DNA from: JBDRMV01 sp043811795
GTDB taxonomy: Bacteria > CG03
DNA: 27,256 nucleotides
NCBI GenBank assembly: GCA_043811795.1
Contig: JBDRMV010000096.1
Coordinates: 1 to 27,256, forward strand
Direction of reading: 5' to 3'
Positions 7,632 to 14,764 of this stretch are shown piece by piece. The position numbers and the translations under genes were made by a program. Position 1 is the stretch's first letter; each line of letters starts with the position of its first letter. A model generated the notes under the pieces. It had not been told where the DNA came from and searched no databases. It saw only the letters and a list, made by a program, of their open reading frames with translations.

Positions 7632-8717
7632 TTGTTATACTGGTTATTATTCCCGCTGAGAAACTTTTTCTTCGGCTTTAACGTATTCAGATACATCTCC
7701 TTCCGTTCGCTCGGAGCCGTCGCAACATCGTTTATAATCGTTTTCCTGCTGATTCCGAAGTGGATAAAATTCTTTAAAAGAAAAGGTATGCTGCCGGCGG
7801 TGCGGGAGGACTCTCTGAAAAATCATCACAAAAAGGTTAACGTCGCCACAATGGGAGGCGTTGTTCTCATCCCTGCAATAATTGTTTCATCTATCCTCTG
7901 GATGCGGCTGGAGTGCAGGTTCACATACATCGCTATTCTTGTTCTCCTGATTCTCGGTTTGTGCGGTTTTGCGGACGACCGTAGAAAAATTAAAAACAAA
8001 TCCGCGAAGGGTGTGTCCGCCGGAACAAAACTTTTTTTTCAGGCATTTACCGGCCTGCTGCTCGGGGCATACCTGTGGAAATTTCCAGTGTCGCCTTTTC
8101 TCGCCTCGCACATAACGCTGCCTTTCTTCAAAAACGTATTCCTGAACCTCGGCATTCTCTATATCATCCTCGTGGCTCTGATTATCGTCGCATCCTCAAA
8201 TGCGGTAAACCTCACCGACGGGCTGGACGGCCTGGCAATCGGCTCCATTATGCTTGCCGCCGGCACTTTTGCGATTCTTTCATACATCGCAGGGAACATA
8301 AAGTTTTCCGCTTATCTCGGATTTCCGTACATTGAAAATGCCGGGGAACTCACGGTCTTCATATCAACCATGCTGGGGGCGGGCCTCGGCTTTCTCTGGT
8401 TCAACGCCTATCCCGCCGAAATCTTTATGGGGGACACCGGCTCTCTCCCTCTCGGGGGAATAATAGGGACCATCGCCGTCCTGATAAAACAGGAATTTCT
8501 GCTGCTTTTCGCCGGAGGGGTTTTCGTCCTCGAGGCGCTTTCCGTAATAATCCAGGTTCTCTACTATAAGAAGACATCAAAAAGGGTTTTCAGAATGGCG
8601 CCTCTGCACCACCATTTTGAATTGAAGAACTGGCACGAGTCAAAAGTCGTGATAAGATTCTGGATAATCGGGGTGTTCTTCATAATTATCGCTTTTATGA
8701 CGCTGAAAATCAGATGA
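7632..8717 (+). CDS. mraY: Phospho-MurNAc-pentapeptide transferase MraY
   Basis: A 361-residue polytopic membrane enzyme that transfers phospho-MurNAc-pentapeptide to undecaprenyl phosphate, making lipid I. The catalytic motifs are intact: DD at 115-116 (GFADDRRK), N193..D196..D199 in NAVNLTDGLDGL, MGDTGS (266-271) and the triple histidine at 326-328. About ten hydrophobic segments are visible, as in the family. Translation must start at the TTG at 7632: it has a strong GAGGAGG five to eleven bases upstream, and no ATG fits the family N-terminus. The stop overlaps the murD start in an ATGATG context (8714-8719). Confidence 0.95.
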   Translation: MLYWLLFPLRNFFFGFNVFRYISFRSLGAVATSFIIVFLLIPKWIKFFKRKGMLPAVREDSLKNHHKKVNVATMGGVVLIPAIIVSSILWMRLECRFTYIAILVLLILGLCGFADDRRKIKNKSAKGVSAGTKLFFQAFTGLLLGAYLWKFPVSPFLASHITLPFFKNVFLNLGILYIILVALIIVASSNAVNLTDGLDGLAIGSIMLAAGTFAILSYIAGNIKFSAYLGFPYIENAGELTVFISTMLGAGLGFLWFNAYPAEIFMGDTGSLPLGGIIGTIAVLIKQEFLLLFAGGVFVLEALSVIIQVLYYKKTSKRVFRMAPLHHHFELKNWHESKVVIRFWIIGVFFIIIAFMTLKIR

Positions 8718-10039
8718 TGCGGACGCGGCTCCTAAACAAAAAAGTTCTCGTCTGCGGGTTCGGAAAAACCGGAAAAGCTGCCTCTTCGTTTCTTCTGAAA
8801 AGCGGGGCGGTTGTCTCCGTTTCGGATATAAAAAATATCTCCGCTCCGGCGGGAATCAGATTTATACCCCAGAAAAAACTTCGTGATAAAATTCAAAATT
8901 TCGACTTGGTTATCCTGTCGCCTGGAATTGACCCGCGGCTGGATTTTATAAAGTCCGCGAAAAAGAAAAAAATTCAAGTGCTCGGGGAATTGGAATTTTC
9001 CTTCAAATTTATACCCCGGTCAGTAAAAATTATTCTTGTAACGGGCACAAACGGGAAATCCACCGTCGCGACTTTAATCGACAGAATGCTGAAGGCGGGT
9101 GACTTAAAATCAATTCTATGCGGCAATATCGGGACCCCCGTTTCGGGAATCGTCAGCCGGCTCGAGGGAGACGAAATCCTCGTGATAGAAGTATCAAGTT
9201 TTCAACTGGAGAGGCACCGGCGCAAAAGAGGTTTCCCCGCCGAAGTAAGAATCCTGCTCAACGCCGAGCCCGACCACCTTTCAAGATACAGAAGTTTTGC
9301 CGAATACATAAAGACGAAAGAAGAGATATTCGCGGACATGCGGAAAAACGACTTCGGGATTTCGGGAATTCCCGGCCTCCGGAAAAAAAACATTTTTACG
9401 TTGAATAACGACATCTTCTTTGAAGGAAACAGAATTAAATTTTCGGAGCGACTAAAGAAACGGTTCCCTGACGCGGAGGATATCTTAATTCAAGAAAGCA
9501 AAATGACCCTGTTTTTTCAAGCAAACAGGGAAAACATCGCTGCGGCGCGCGGCGCGGTTCTGCCTTTTAAAATTTCCGCGGGCGACATACGGAAAACGGT
9601 TTATGAATTCAGCCCGCTGGCGCACCGTCTTGAACTTGCCGGAACTTTTAAGGAAAGAAAATTCATAAACGATTCAAAGGCGACAAATGTTTCATCCGTT
9701 CTCTTTGCTGTTAAAGCCGTAACCGGACCTGCAGTGCTGATAATGGGCGGAAGGGACAAAGGTTCAAGCTACGAGCCCCTGATTCCCTGCCTGAAAAACA
9801 CAAAAAAAATAATTGCATACGGGGAAAGCTCGGGAAGGATCCGCCGGGCAATCGGAGGGAAAATCCCGGTACGGACCGTTACGAAATTTGAAAGTGCTCT
9901 TGAACTCGCATTCGGCGAAAGCCGCGCAGGAGATACGATTCTTTTATCCCCGGGTTGTTCGTCTTATGACCAGTTCAGGAATTTCGAAGAGAGGGGAAAG
10001 ACATTCAAAAACTGGGTAAAAAACCTGAGGCAACGCTAA
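8714..10039 (+). CDS. murD: UDP-MurNAc-L-Ala D-glutamate ligase MurD
   Basis: A 441-residue cytoplasmic Mur ligase that adds D-glutamate to UDP-MurNAc-L-alanine. The N-terminal Rossmann-like domain begins KVLVCGFGKTGKA and includes the DLVILSPGI segment. The ATP loop is GTNGKST (111-117), followed by IEVSSFQLE, a PDHLSRY segment and INDSKATN, all typical of MurD. Length is normal. Two in-frame ATG codons are adjacent (8714 and 8717); either may be used, both coupled to the mraY stop. The order mraY-murD-ftsW is the standard order of the cluster. Confidence 0.94.
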   Translation: MMRTRLLNKKVLVCGFGKTGKAASSFLLKSGAVVSVSDIKNISAPAGIRFIPQKKLRDKIQNFDLVILSPGIDPRLDFIKSAKKKKIQVLGELEFSFKFIPRSVKIILVTGTNGKSTVATLIDRMLKAGDLKSILCGNIGTPVSGIVSRLEGDEILVIEVSSFQLERHRRKRGFPAEVRILLNAEPDHLSRYRSFAEYIKTKEEIFADMRKNDFGISGIPGLRKKNIFTLNNDIFFEGNRIKFSERLKKRFPDAEDILIQESKMTLFFQANRENIAAARGAVLPFKISAGDIRKTVYEFSPLAHRLELAGTFKERKFINDSKATNVSSVLFAVKAVTGPAVLIMGGRDKGSSYEPLIPCLKNTKKIIAYGESSGRIRRAIGGKIPVRTVTKFESALELAFGESRAGDTILLSPGCSSYDQFRNFEERGKTFKNWVKNLRQR

Positions 10040-10070
10040 ATCCTAAAAATAAAACCGGGCGCTGACGGAT

Positions 10071-11198
10071 ATGAGCATAAATAAAAAAAGTCTGATTGCC
10101 TCACAGGCAAAAGAAATACTCGTCATAATCGCTTATTTCCTTTCCGTTTTCGGACTTATAATGATTCTTGACATATCTTCCGTCAACTTCGCCGCCAAAG
10201 GCGGCAACCCGTATCTTATCTTTCTCAAGCAGATGCTCTGGCTTTTCATCGCAAGCGTAATTTTCTTCATACTCCTGGAAACTGAAATAAAAACAATACG
10301 CCGCATCATTCCGGTCGTTATGCCCGTCTCCATCCTGCTGCTCGTAATTCTTTTGATTCCGGCAATTACGCCGGCGGTGAAAGGCGCAAGACGCTGGATT
10401 TTCCTGACAAAATCCGTAATGGTACAGCCCGTTGAATTCGTAAAGATAATCTGGATTCTCTATCTCGCCGATTATCTTGACCGGCACCGAAAAGAACTTG
10501 ACGATTTCAAAATTCTGATAGGCCCGATGATTATACTTGCCGTCCTTACTCTGCTGGTTTTCAGCCAGCCCGACTTCGGAAGCACCGTGACCCTGATACT
10601 TCTGTTCCTTGTGGTCTTTTTCCTCGCCCACGTTCCGATAAGCCGCCTGATTGTGCTGGTTTTGGCTGGAATACCCCTCATCTACTGGGCTGTATTCGGC
10701 TCTCCCTACCGGAAAGACCGGATAACCGCTTTTCTCGCGCCGTTCAAACACGGGTCCGCCGAAGGTTACCAGTTAACCCGTTCCCTTATCGCAGTCGCCT
10801 CCGGCGGTATTTTCGGAAAAGGGGCGGGTTCTTCAACTTCGCGTCTTATGTATCTTCCCTGCGCGCACACCGATTTTATTTTTTCCGTCATCTGCGAGGA
10901 ATTCGGTTTTATCGGTTCCCTGTTCGTGCTGTTTTTATTTTCGGTTTTTGTTATAATCGGTTTTAAAATGGCGGTAAAGTGCAGGGATAACTTCTCCCGG
11001 ATTGCCATCGGCTCCCTTACCGCGCTTATTGCAATAAGCGCCCTTGCCAACATTGCGGTTTCCACAGGGCTGCTGCCGACGAAAGGCATGGCGCTGCCTT
11101 TTATGAGTTACGGGGGGAGTAATCTCCTGGCCACTTTTATCGCCGTCGGGCTGATTATAACGATTTATATGGAAAGCGCCGAAAGAATGCTCGGATAA
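10071..11198 (+). CDS. ftsW: Septal peptidoglycan polymerase FtsW (SEDS family)
   Basis: A 375-residue SEDS-family membrane protein. FtsW polymerises lipid II into glycan strands at the septum in complex with FtsI. About ten hydrophobic helices are visible. Characteristic sequences include KGARRWI, the loop QPDFGSTVTL, ICEEFGFIGS and the C-terminal LLPTKGMALPFMSYGGSNLL, which distinguishes FtsW/RodA/SpoVE proteins. Position directly after murD favours FtsW over RodA. It is the last gene of the operon in this window: a tRNA-Gly follows instead of murG-murC. No obvious intrinsic terminator is seen between its stop and the tRNA. Confidence 0.93.
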   Translation: MSINKKSLIASQAKEILVIIAYFLSVFGLIMILDISSVNFAAKGGNPYLIFLKQMLWLFIASVIFFILLETEIKTIRRIIPVVMPVSILLLVILLIPAITPAVKGARRWIFLTKSVMVQPVEFVKIIWILYLADYLDRHRKELDDFKILIGPMIILAVLTLLVFSQPDFGSTVTLILLFLVVFFLAHVPISRLIVLVLAGIPLIYWAVFGSPYRKDRITAFLAPFKHGSAEGYQLTRSLIAVASGGIFGKGAGSSTSRLMYLPCAHTDFIFSVICEEFGFIGSLFVLFLFSVFVIIGFKMAVKCRDNFSRIAIGSLTALIAISALANIAVSTGLLPTKGMALPFMSYGGSNLLATFIAVGLIITIYMESAERMLG

Positions 11199-11265
11199 AA
11201 GTTCTTTGATTTTTCCTGCCTGACGGCGCGGCGGAAATATTTAATTTTTGATATTTGATTTTTAT

Positions 11266-11336
11266 GCGGGTGTGGTTCAATGGTAGAACACCAGCTTCCC
11301 AAGCTGGTAACGGGGGTCCGATTCCCCTCACCCGCT
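11266..11336 (+). tRNA. tRNA-Gly (anticodon CCC)
   Basis: A 71-base cloverleaf. The acceptor stem GCGGGTG/CACCCGC has discriminator T, the D loop contains TTCAATGGTAGA, and the anticodon stem CCAGC/GCTGG encloses TTCCCAA, giving anticodon CCC for the GGG codon. The T arm is GGGGGTCCGATTCCCCT. No CCA is encoded. Its last 17 bases are repeated about 113 bases downstream, and its first 23 bases recur in near-identical form at 19517. Confidence 0.94.
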
Positions 11337-11474
11337 TTATTTTCCCGGGGGGAATCGAAGCCGACACGAGCGCCACCGGTCCGAGCGAGGGCGGCAGGCT
11401 TCGGATGAGGAGCGGCAGCGACGAGGGAGAAGGATTCCCCTCACCCGCTTTTAATTTCCGGGCGGGAATCGAAG
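11320..11474 (+). repeat. Direct repeat of the tRNA-Gly 3' end with an appended inverted arm
   Basis: Two imperfect 41-42-base copies lie at 11320-11360 and 11433-11474. Each begins with GATTCCCCTCACCCGC, the 3' end of the tRNA-Gly gene, and ends with GGGAATCGAAG, which is complementary to the beginning. Each copy can therefore fold on itself. The GC-rich spacer between them has no convincing coding sequence. The arrangement resembles either an attachment-site duplication or a tRNA-derived repeat. No integrase gene is present. The stretch 11337-11528 holds nothing else I can support. Confidence 0.65.
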
Positions 11475-11528
11475 TGTTGCATCCGCCTGTGGTGGGCCGA
11501 CCCGAACGCTTACTGAAGAAAAATTTAT

Positions 11529-11921
11529 TTAATCCGTCTTTTTCCCCTCTTTTTCTCTGAGTAACATTCTTACGGGTTTAAGCAGATGTTTTTCACTAAA
11601 GGGTTTCGTCACATATCCGTCAGCTTTTTTATCCAACGCTTTTTCAAAATCATCCCCCATGTCCATGCAGGTAAGAATAATTACCGGGATATTACGGAGG
11701 TCGGGGTCGCTCTTCAGTATTGAGCAAACCTCGTAGCCGGCCATACCGGGCATTTTTACATCCAGAATAATTAAGTCCGGTTTTAACGCGCGCACTTTCT
11801 GCAATGCGTCCCTGCCGTTTTTAGAACAAATAACCTCGTAGTCCGCCTGTTCTAAAATTTTCCCCGTTATCGTCAGCCACTCCTGCTCACTGTCGCAGAC
11901 AAGAATTTTCGCCATCGCCAT
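11529..11921 (-). CDS. Single-domain response regulator (CheY-like receiver)
   Basis: A 130-residue stand-alone receiver domain from the ATG at 11921. The phospho-acceptor is Asp54 (IILDVKMPGM), with the switch Thr84 (ILTC) and Lys106 (VTKPF). The N-terminal acidic pocket reads CDSE (residues 9-12) instead of the usual DDE: one aspartate is kept and the second is serine, with glutamate next to it. Such proteins receive phosphate from a histidine kinase and act by protein contact; no output domain or kinase lies nearby, so its role is unknown. The reading frame stays open upstream, but the ATG at 11921 is preceded by GGAGG with eight bases spacing, which decides the start. A perfect inverted repeat lies just upstream of that site. 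Confidence 0.85.
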   Translation of the reverse strand: MAMAKILVCDSEQEWLTITGKILEQADYEVICSKNGRDALQKVRALKPDLIILDVKMPGMAGYEVCSILKSDPDLRNIPVIILTCMDMGDDFEKALDKKADGYVTKPFSEKHLLKPVRMLLREKEGKKTD

Positions 11922-11936
11922 AGAGTTCACCTCCAT

Positions 11937-11960
11937 TCTAATCCGCTTAACCGGATTAGA
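11937..11960. promoter_or_regulatory. Inverted repeat upstream of the response regulator
   Basis: Perfect nine-base arms TCTAATCCG and CGGATTAGA surround a six-base centre. The repeat ends three bases before the GGAGG ribosome binding site of the response regulator gene. It could be a repressor operator or an mRNA hairpin affecting translation; the sequence does not tell which. I see no convincing promoter hexamers between here and 12050. Confidence 0.5.
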
Positions 11961-11992
11961 AATTTCGACCAGTTTATTACATAAACTTTCTC

Positions 11993-12118
11993 TTACAAAT
12001 CCAAAACCGCATTTTTTTTTATATTGATAATAATCACCCGGGCACGGGGATGGTTCCAATACTTTGCAAAATCTTTGCTCTTGTTTTTTCTGATTTCTTT
12101 ATCCGTCTTTCCCCGCAT
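11993..12118 (-). other. Short open frame, possible gene remnant
   Basis: A 41-codon frame starting at ATG 12118 (MRGKTDKEIRKNKSKDF, then AKYWNHPRARVIII). The frame stays open upstream past the stop codon of the DUF4325 remnant. The composition looks protein-like (charged, then a hydrophobic strand), but I recognise no family and there is no ribosome binding site. It follows the broken STAS-like gene on the same strand and may be the decayed next gene of that operon. Confidence 0.3.
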
Positions 12119-12131
12119 CGCCAACTTATTG

Positions 12132-12458
12132 TCAACCTTTATTTTTTACAAAATTTATCATTGCCGAAACAGTTTTGTTGGCATTGGTCATTTCAATCAT
12201 AACGCCCGGGAATCTTTTTGCAAATACTCTAAATATTTCATCCGCAAAACCCTGACCTATTTCTCTTACGCCTTTAAAATCCAAAACAACTTATTTATAT
12301 AAATTGTGAAGCAGCCGCTTCGCTTCTGAACGGGACGCATAAAAATCTTTATGCGGGCTGAATAATTTTACCGAAACCGATGTCTTCGTCCATTCATAAT
12401 CATATTCCTCTTCGGTATATTTATCAAAATTCTTTTTTGAATTTCTGCTTATTATGAA
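12132..12458 (-). pseudogene. Broken STAS-like (DUF4325) protein gene
   Basis: In a single frame on the minus strand one reads FDKYTEEEYDYEW, later SPHKDFYASRSEAKRLL, then HNLYK, a TAA stop (12291-12293), and immediately VVLDFKGVREIGQGFADEIF followed by RVF, ending with a TGA at 12132-12134. The second part is a clear STAS-like DUF4325 domain (V.LDF.GV..IGQ.FADEIFRVF, then a TNAN motif), and the SRSEAKRLL segment is what normally precedes it in the family. The stop codon, perhaps with loss of a few residues, breaks the domain. No start codon or N-terminal domain precedes the upstream stop at 12459-12461, so the 5' part is also missing. DUF4325 proteins are thought to act with regulatory ATPase partners. 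I judge this a decayed gene rather than two functional peptides. Confidence 0.7.
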
Positions 12459-12466
12459 TTAGACCC

Positions 12467-12495
12467 TTGACAAATGGAGAATTCCGAAGTATAAT
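12467..12495 (+). promoter_or_regulatory. Consensus sigma70-type promoter of the glutamate synthase-like cluster
   Basis: TTGACA (12467-12472), 17 bases, TATAAT (12490-12495): a perfect match in both hexamers and spacing. Transcription should begin near 12502, about 260 bases before the first gene at 12765. It begins just upstream of (divergent from) the remains of the DUF4325 gene. Confidence 0.78.
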
Positions 12496-12500
12496 ACAAT

Positions 12501-12764
12501 CAGGCAAGACAGAGTTGTCTACAGGCAAAGACTGCCGCAAAAATTACCGCTTATTAAAAAATTGCGGTTTCCATTGTTGGAAATCATTTGTATTCTACCT
12601 TTATTAAAGGCGGTAATGTTTTAAGCAGTGATTTTCTGAATGCCGGTAAACATAGAAGTTTCAAAGAAGTAATTCACAGACACAGAAGTCCTTATCGTCC
12701 TGGGTCCGGACGAAATTAACAGGTACGTAAAATTGTAAATCTGTAACAGACAAAGGGAGGTTTT
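12501..12764 (+). promoter_or_regulatory. Long structured leader, candidate ANTAR-controlled RNA element
   Basis: This 264-base stretch has no convincing gene but contains several small hairpins. Hairpin A is AGAC/GTCT (12507-12520) around the hexaloop AGAGTT. A second hairpin, GGCA/TGCC (12524-12536), has loop AAGAC. Hairpin B is TTTCC/GGAAA (12568-12583) around the hexaloop ATTGTT. Both hexaloops have A at position 1 and G at position 4, as in known ANTAR-protein targets. ATTACCGC (12543-12550) can pair with GCGGTAAT (12610-12617), or part of it with the nearer GCGGT (12564-12568), so exclusive folds are possible. A GAF-GAF-ANTAR protein is encoded at the end of the same cluster. I see no strong terminator with a T-run, so antitermination is inference. 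An open frame without a start codon also crosses 12561-12720. Confidence 0.45.
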
Positions 12765-14378
12765 ATGAATTTGAGACGACCCAATGCGGATGCGTCTACG
12801 GGAACTTTCAACCGCTCAAAAAGCGTTGTTCCTGTTTCGGGTATGTGTTCTGCCTGTGTGGATGGCTGCAGGGGCGGTTGTGAAGTATGGCTGGCTTCTT
12901 TCCGGGGCAGGGAAGTCCTTTATCCCGGTCCTTTTGGGGAAGTAACTGCCGGCGCGGATAAAAATTATCCTGTAGATTATTCCCATTTAAATATACAGGG
13001 TTATGCCGCCGGTGCAAAAGGTCTGCCTGAAGGAGTTGCTCCGGGGCCCGATACGGCAGTTTTTCCGAATGTTAATACAGAGACAGAGTATGGATATAAA
13101 AACAAAGTTCGCATGCGTGTGCCGGTTTTTACGGGCGCTATGGGTTCCACCGAAGTGGCGGGAAGAAACTGGGAACATTTAGCGGTGGGAGCTGCGATTT
13201 CAGGTATTACACTTGTCTGCGGGGAGAATGTCTGCGGGGTAGATCCGGGGCTTGAACTGGACAGAAGAGGAAAGATTAAGAAGTCGCCTGAGATGGACCG
13301 CCGGATAGAAATATATAAAAGGTTTAAGGATGACTACGGTGAGATTCTCGTGCAGATGAATGTGGAAGATACAAGATTCGGGGTTGCCGAATATGTGCTG
13401 GAAAAGCATAAACTGGACACAATTGAACTGAAGTGGGGCCAGGGAGCAAAGTGCATCGGAGGAGAAATAAAGGTCAAGAACATAGAGAAGGCTACGGAAC
13501 TGAGAAGAAGGGGTTATATTATTACGCCCGACCCGGCTCTTCACGAGGTCAAGGAGGCATTCAAGGAAGGTGAAATCCGAGCATTTGAAAGACACTCCCG
13601 TCTGGGCTTTGTAACCAGGGACGCCTTTTTCAAGGAAATTGAGCGTCTCCGCAAACTCGGGTTTAAAAGAATCACACTCAAGACAGGAGCTTATTCTGCG
13701 GTTGAACTTGCAATGGCTTTACGGTACGGAGCGGAGGCAAAACTTGACCTCATTACAATTGACGGCTCCGGCGGCGGCACAGGAATGAGCCCGTGGTCTA
13801 TGATGAATGAATGGGGGATACCGACATTTTATCTGCAGTCTCTCGCGTATAAATTTTGTGAGAAACTCCGCAAAAAAGGAATAAGTGTTCCGGATATTGC
13901 CATTGCAGGAGGTTTTTCAACAGAAGACGGGGTATTCAAGGCGATTGCCATGGGAAGCCCTTATGTAAAAGCCGTGTGCATGGGAAGAGCTTTGATGATA
14001 CCGGGTATGGTCGGCAAGAATATAGGCATATGGCTGAAGCAGGGAAAACTGCCGAAAACAGTTTCCGGATACGGAAACAGCGTAGAAGAAATTTTTATCT
14101 GCTACGAGGCGCTGAAAGAAAAATACGGCAGGGAAATAAAGAACATCCCGCTGGGTGCGATAGGAATTTATACATTCTGCAGGAAAATACAGGTCGGGCT
14201 GCAGCAGCTGATGGCAGGCAGCAGGAACTTTAATCTTTCAGTAATATCCCGCAGGGATATTATGGCGCTGACTGAAGATGCTGCGAAGATATCCGGAATT
14301 TCTTACGTAATGGATGCTTATGAAAAAGAGGCGGAGGAAGTTTTGGAAGAAAAGTTTCGCAGCAGGGAGGAAAAATGA
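12765..14378 (+). CDS. GltB-type FMN-binding glutamate synthase domain protein
   Basis: A 537-residue protein of the stand-alone glutamate synthase central/FMN domain family (archaeal-type GltB2-like). The TIM-barrel core shows ELKWGQGAK (221-229), the FMN phosphate loop IDGSGGGTGMSP (332-343), IAIAGGFSTEDG and MGRALMIPG. Near the N-terminus four cysteines (28, 31, 35, 39; C..C...C...C) are spaced as for an iron-sulphur cluster. The glutaminase domain and the gltB C-terminal GXGXG domain of the large enzyme are absent. The family is thought to make glutamate from 2-oxoglutarate and ammonia supplied by a partner, but the substrate of stand-alone forms is often unproven. Its ATG has GGGAGG upstream. 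The TGA overlaps the next small gene as ATGA. Confidence 0.85.
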   Translation: MNLRRPNADASTGTFNRSKSVVPVSGMCSACVDGCRGGCEVWLASFRGREVLYPGPFGEVTAGADKNYPVDYSHLNIQGYAAGAKGLPEGVAPGPDTAVFPNVNTETEYGYKNKVRMRVPVFTGAMGSTEVAGRNWEHLAVGAAISGITLVCGENVCGVDPGLELDRRGKIKKSPEMDRRIEIYKRFKDDYGEILVQMNVEDTRFGVAEYVLEKHKLDTIELKWGQGAKCIGGEIKVKNIEKATELRRRGYIITPDPALHEVKEAFKEGEIRAFERHSRLGFVTRDAFFKEIERLRKLGFKRITLKTGAYSAVELAMALRYGAEAKLDLITIDGSGGGTGMSPWSMMNEWGIPTFYLQSLAYKFCEKLRKKGISVPDIAIAGGFSTEDGVFKAIAMGSPYVKAVCMGRALMIPGMVGKNIGIWLKQGKLPKTVSGYGNSVEEIFICYEALKEKYGREIKNIPLGAIGIYTFCRKIQVGLQQLMAGSRNFNLSVISRRDIMALTEDAAKISGISYVMDAYEKEAEEVLEEKFRSREEK

Positions 14379-14524
14379 AAAAAAAAGGGTTGTGTGCCAG
14401 TTGTGAAAACAGTGAGACGTGTACATTCCCAAATAAAGATCCTGTTTATTTTTGTGATGAGTTTAAGATAATGGGGCGTCTCCCGAAAAAAAAGAGTTTA
14501 AAAAAGAAAAAACGTAAAAAATGA
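14375..14524 (+). CDS. Small cysteine-rich protein (49 aa)
   Basis: A 49-residue protein starting at the ATG overlapping the GltB-like stop; AGGGAGG lies immediately upstream, so translation is coupled. It carries four cysteines, C..C (KGLCASCENS), then SETC and YFCDEF, followed by a strongly basic lysine-rich tail. The spacing suggests a small metal site (zinc or iron-sulphur). I do not know a named family. Its strict coupling to the GltB-like gene suggests a helper, redox or regulatory role, which is inference only. Confidence 0.75.
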   Translation: MKKKGLCASCENSETCTFPNKDPVYFCDEFKIMGRLPKKKSLKKKKRKK

Positions 14525-14539
14525 AAGGAGGCGTCCGCA

Positions 14540-14719
14540 ATGGAAAAAATTTGTGATTTATGCAAAAAAAGACTGAACGAGGATGATGATTATCAATTTT
14601 TTCCCGAAGACGATTCTTATATTTGCAGGGACTGTCTGCAAAAATCTTCCGGAACCAAAGAGCAGGACGAGGAAAATTTGGAAAGTAACCGGAAAAATAA
14701 AACTTCCTGTGAAAAATAA
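14540..14719 (+). CDS. Small zinc-ribbon-like protein (59 aa)
   Basis: A 59-residue protein with two C..C knuckles, ICDLC (residues 4-8) and ICRDC, about 22 residues apart, then an acidic tail. This is the layout of a minimal zinc ribbon. AAAGGAGG ends about eight bases before the ATG at 14540, an excellent ribosome binding site. It follows the other small cysteine-rich gene by 15 bases and precedes glmS by 45. No function can be assigned. Confidence 0.75.
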   Translation: MEKICDLCKKRLNEDDDYQFFPEDDSYICRDCLQKSSGTKEQDEENLESNRKNKTSCEK

Positions 14720-14764
14720 ATAAGGGTTCAACGAAAATGTAAGAATTATAAAGGAGGTCTTTCT

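Noticed and set aside
10101..10751. 216-codon minus-strand frame
   Set aside because: Antisense to ftsW; its tyrosine- and glutamate-rich composition is what antisense of membrane-protein codons gives.
12024..12302. 92-codon plus-strand frame with hydrophobic N-terminus
   Set aside because: It is antisense to the DUF4325 remnant and to the short frame at 11993-12118, has no ribosome binding site and no recognisable family.
12588..12720. Open plus-strand frame in the leader (contains FLNAGKHRSFKEVIHRH)
   Set aside because: No acceptable start codon with ribosome binding site and no family recognised; may be a decayed fragment but not supportable as a gene.
12501..12764. 6S RNA, tmRNA, SRP RNA or a known riboswitch in the leader
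   Set aside because: None of the expected conserved cores could be found by eye; kept only as a structured leader.
14720..14764. glmS ribozyme upstream of glmS
   Set aside because: The gap is only 45 bases, far too short for the ribozyme core.
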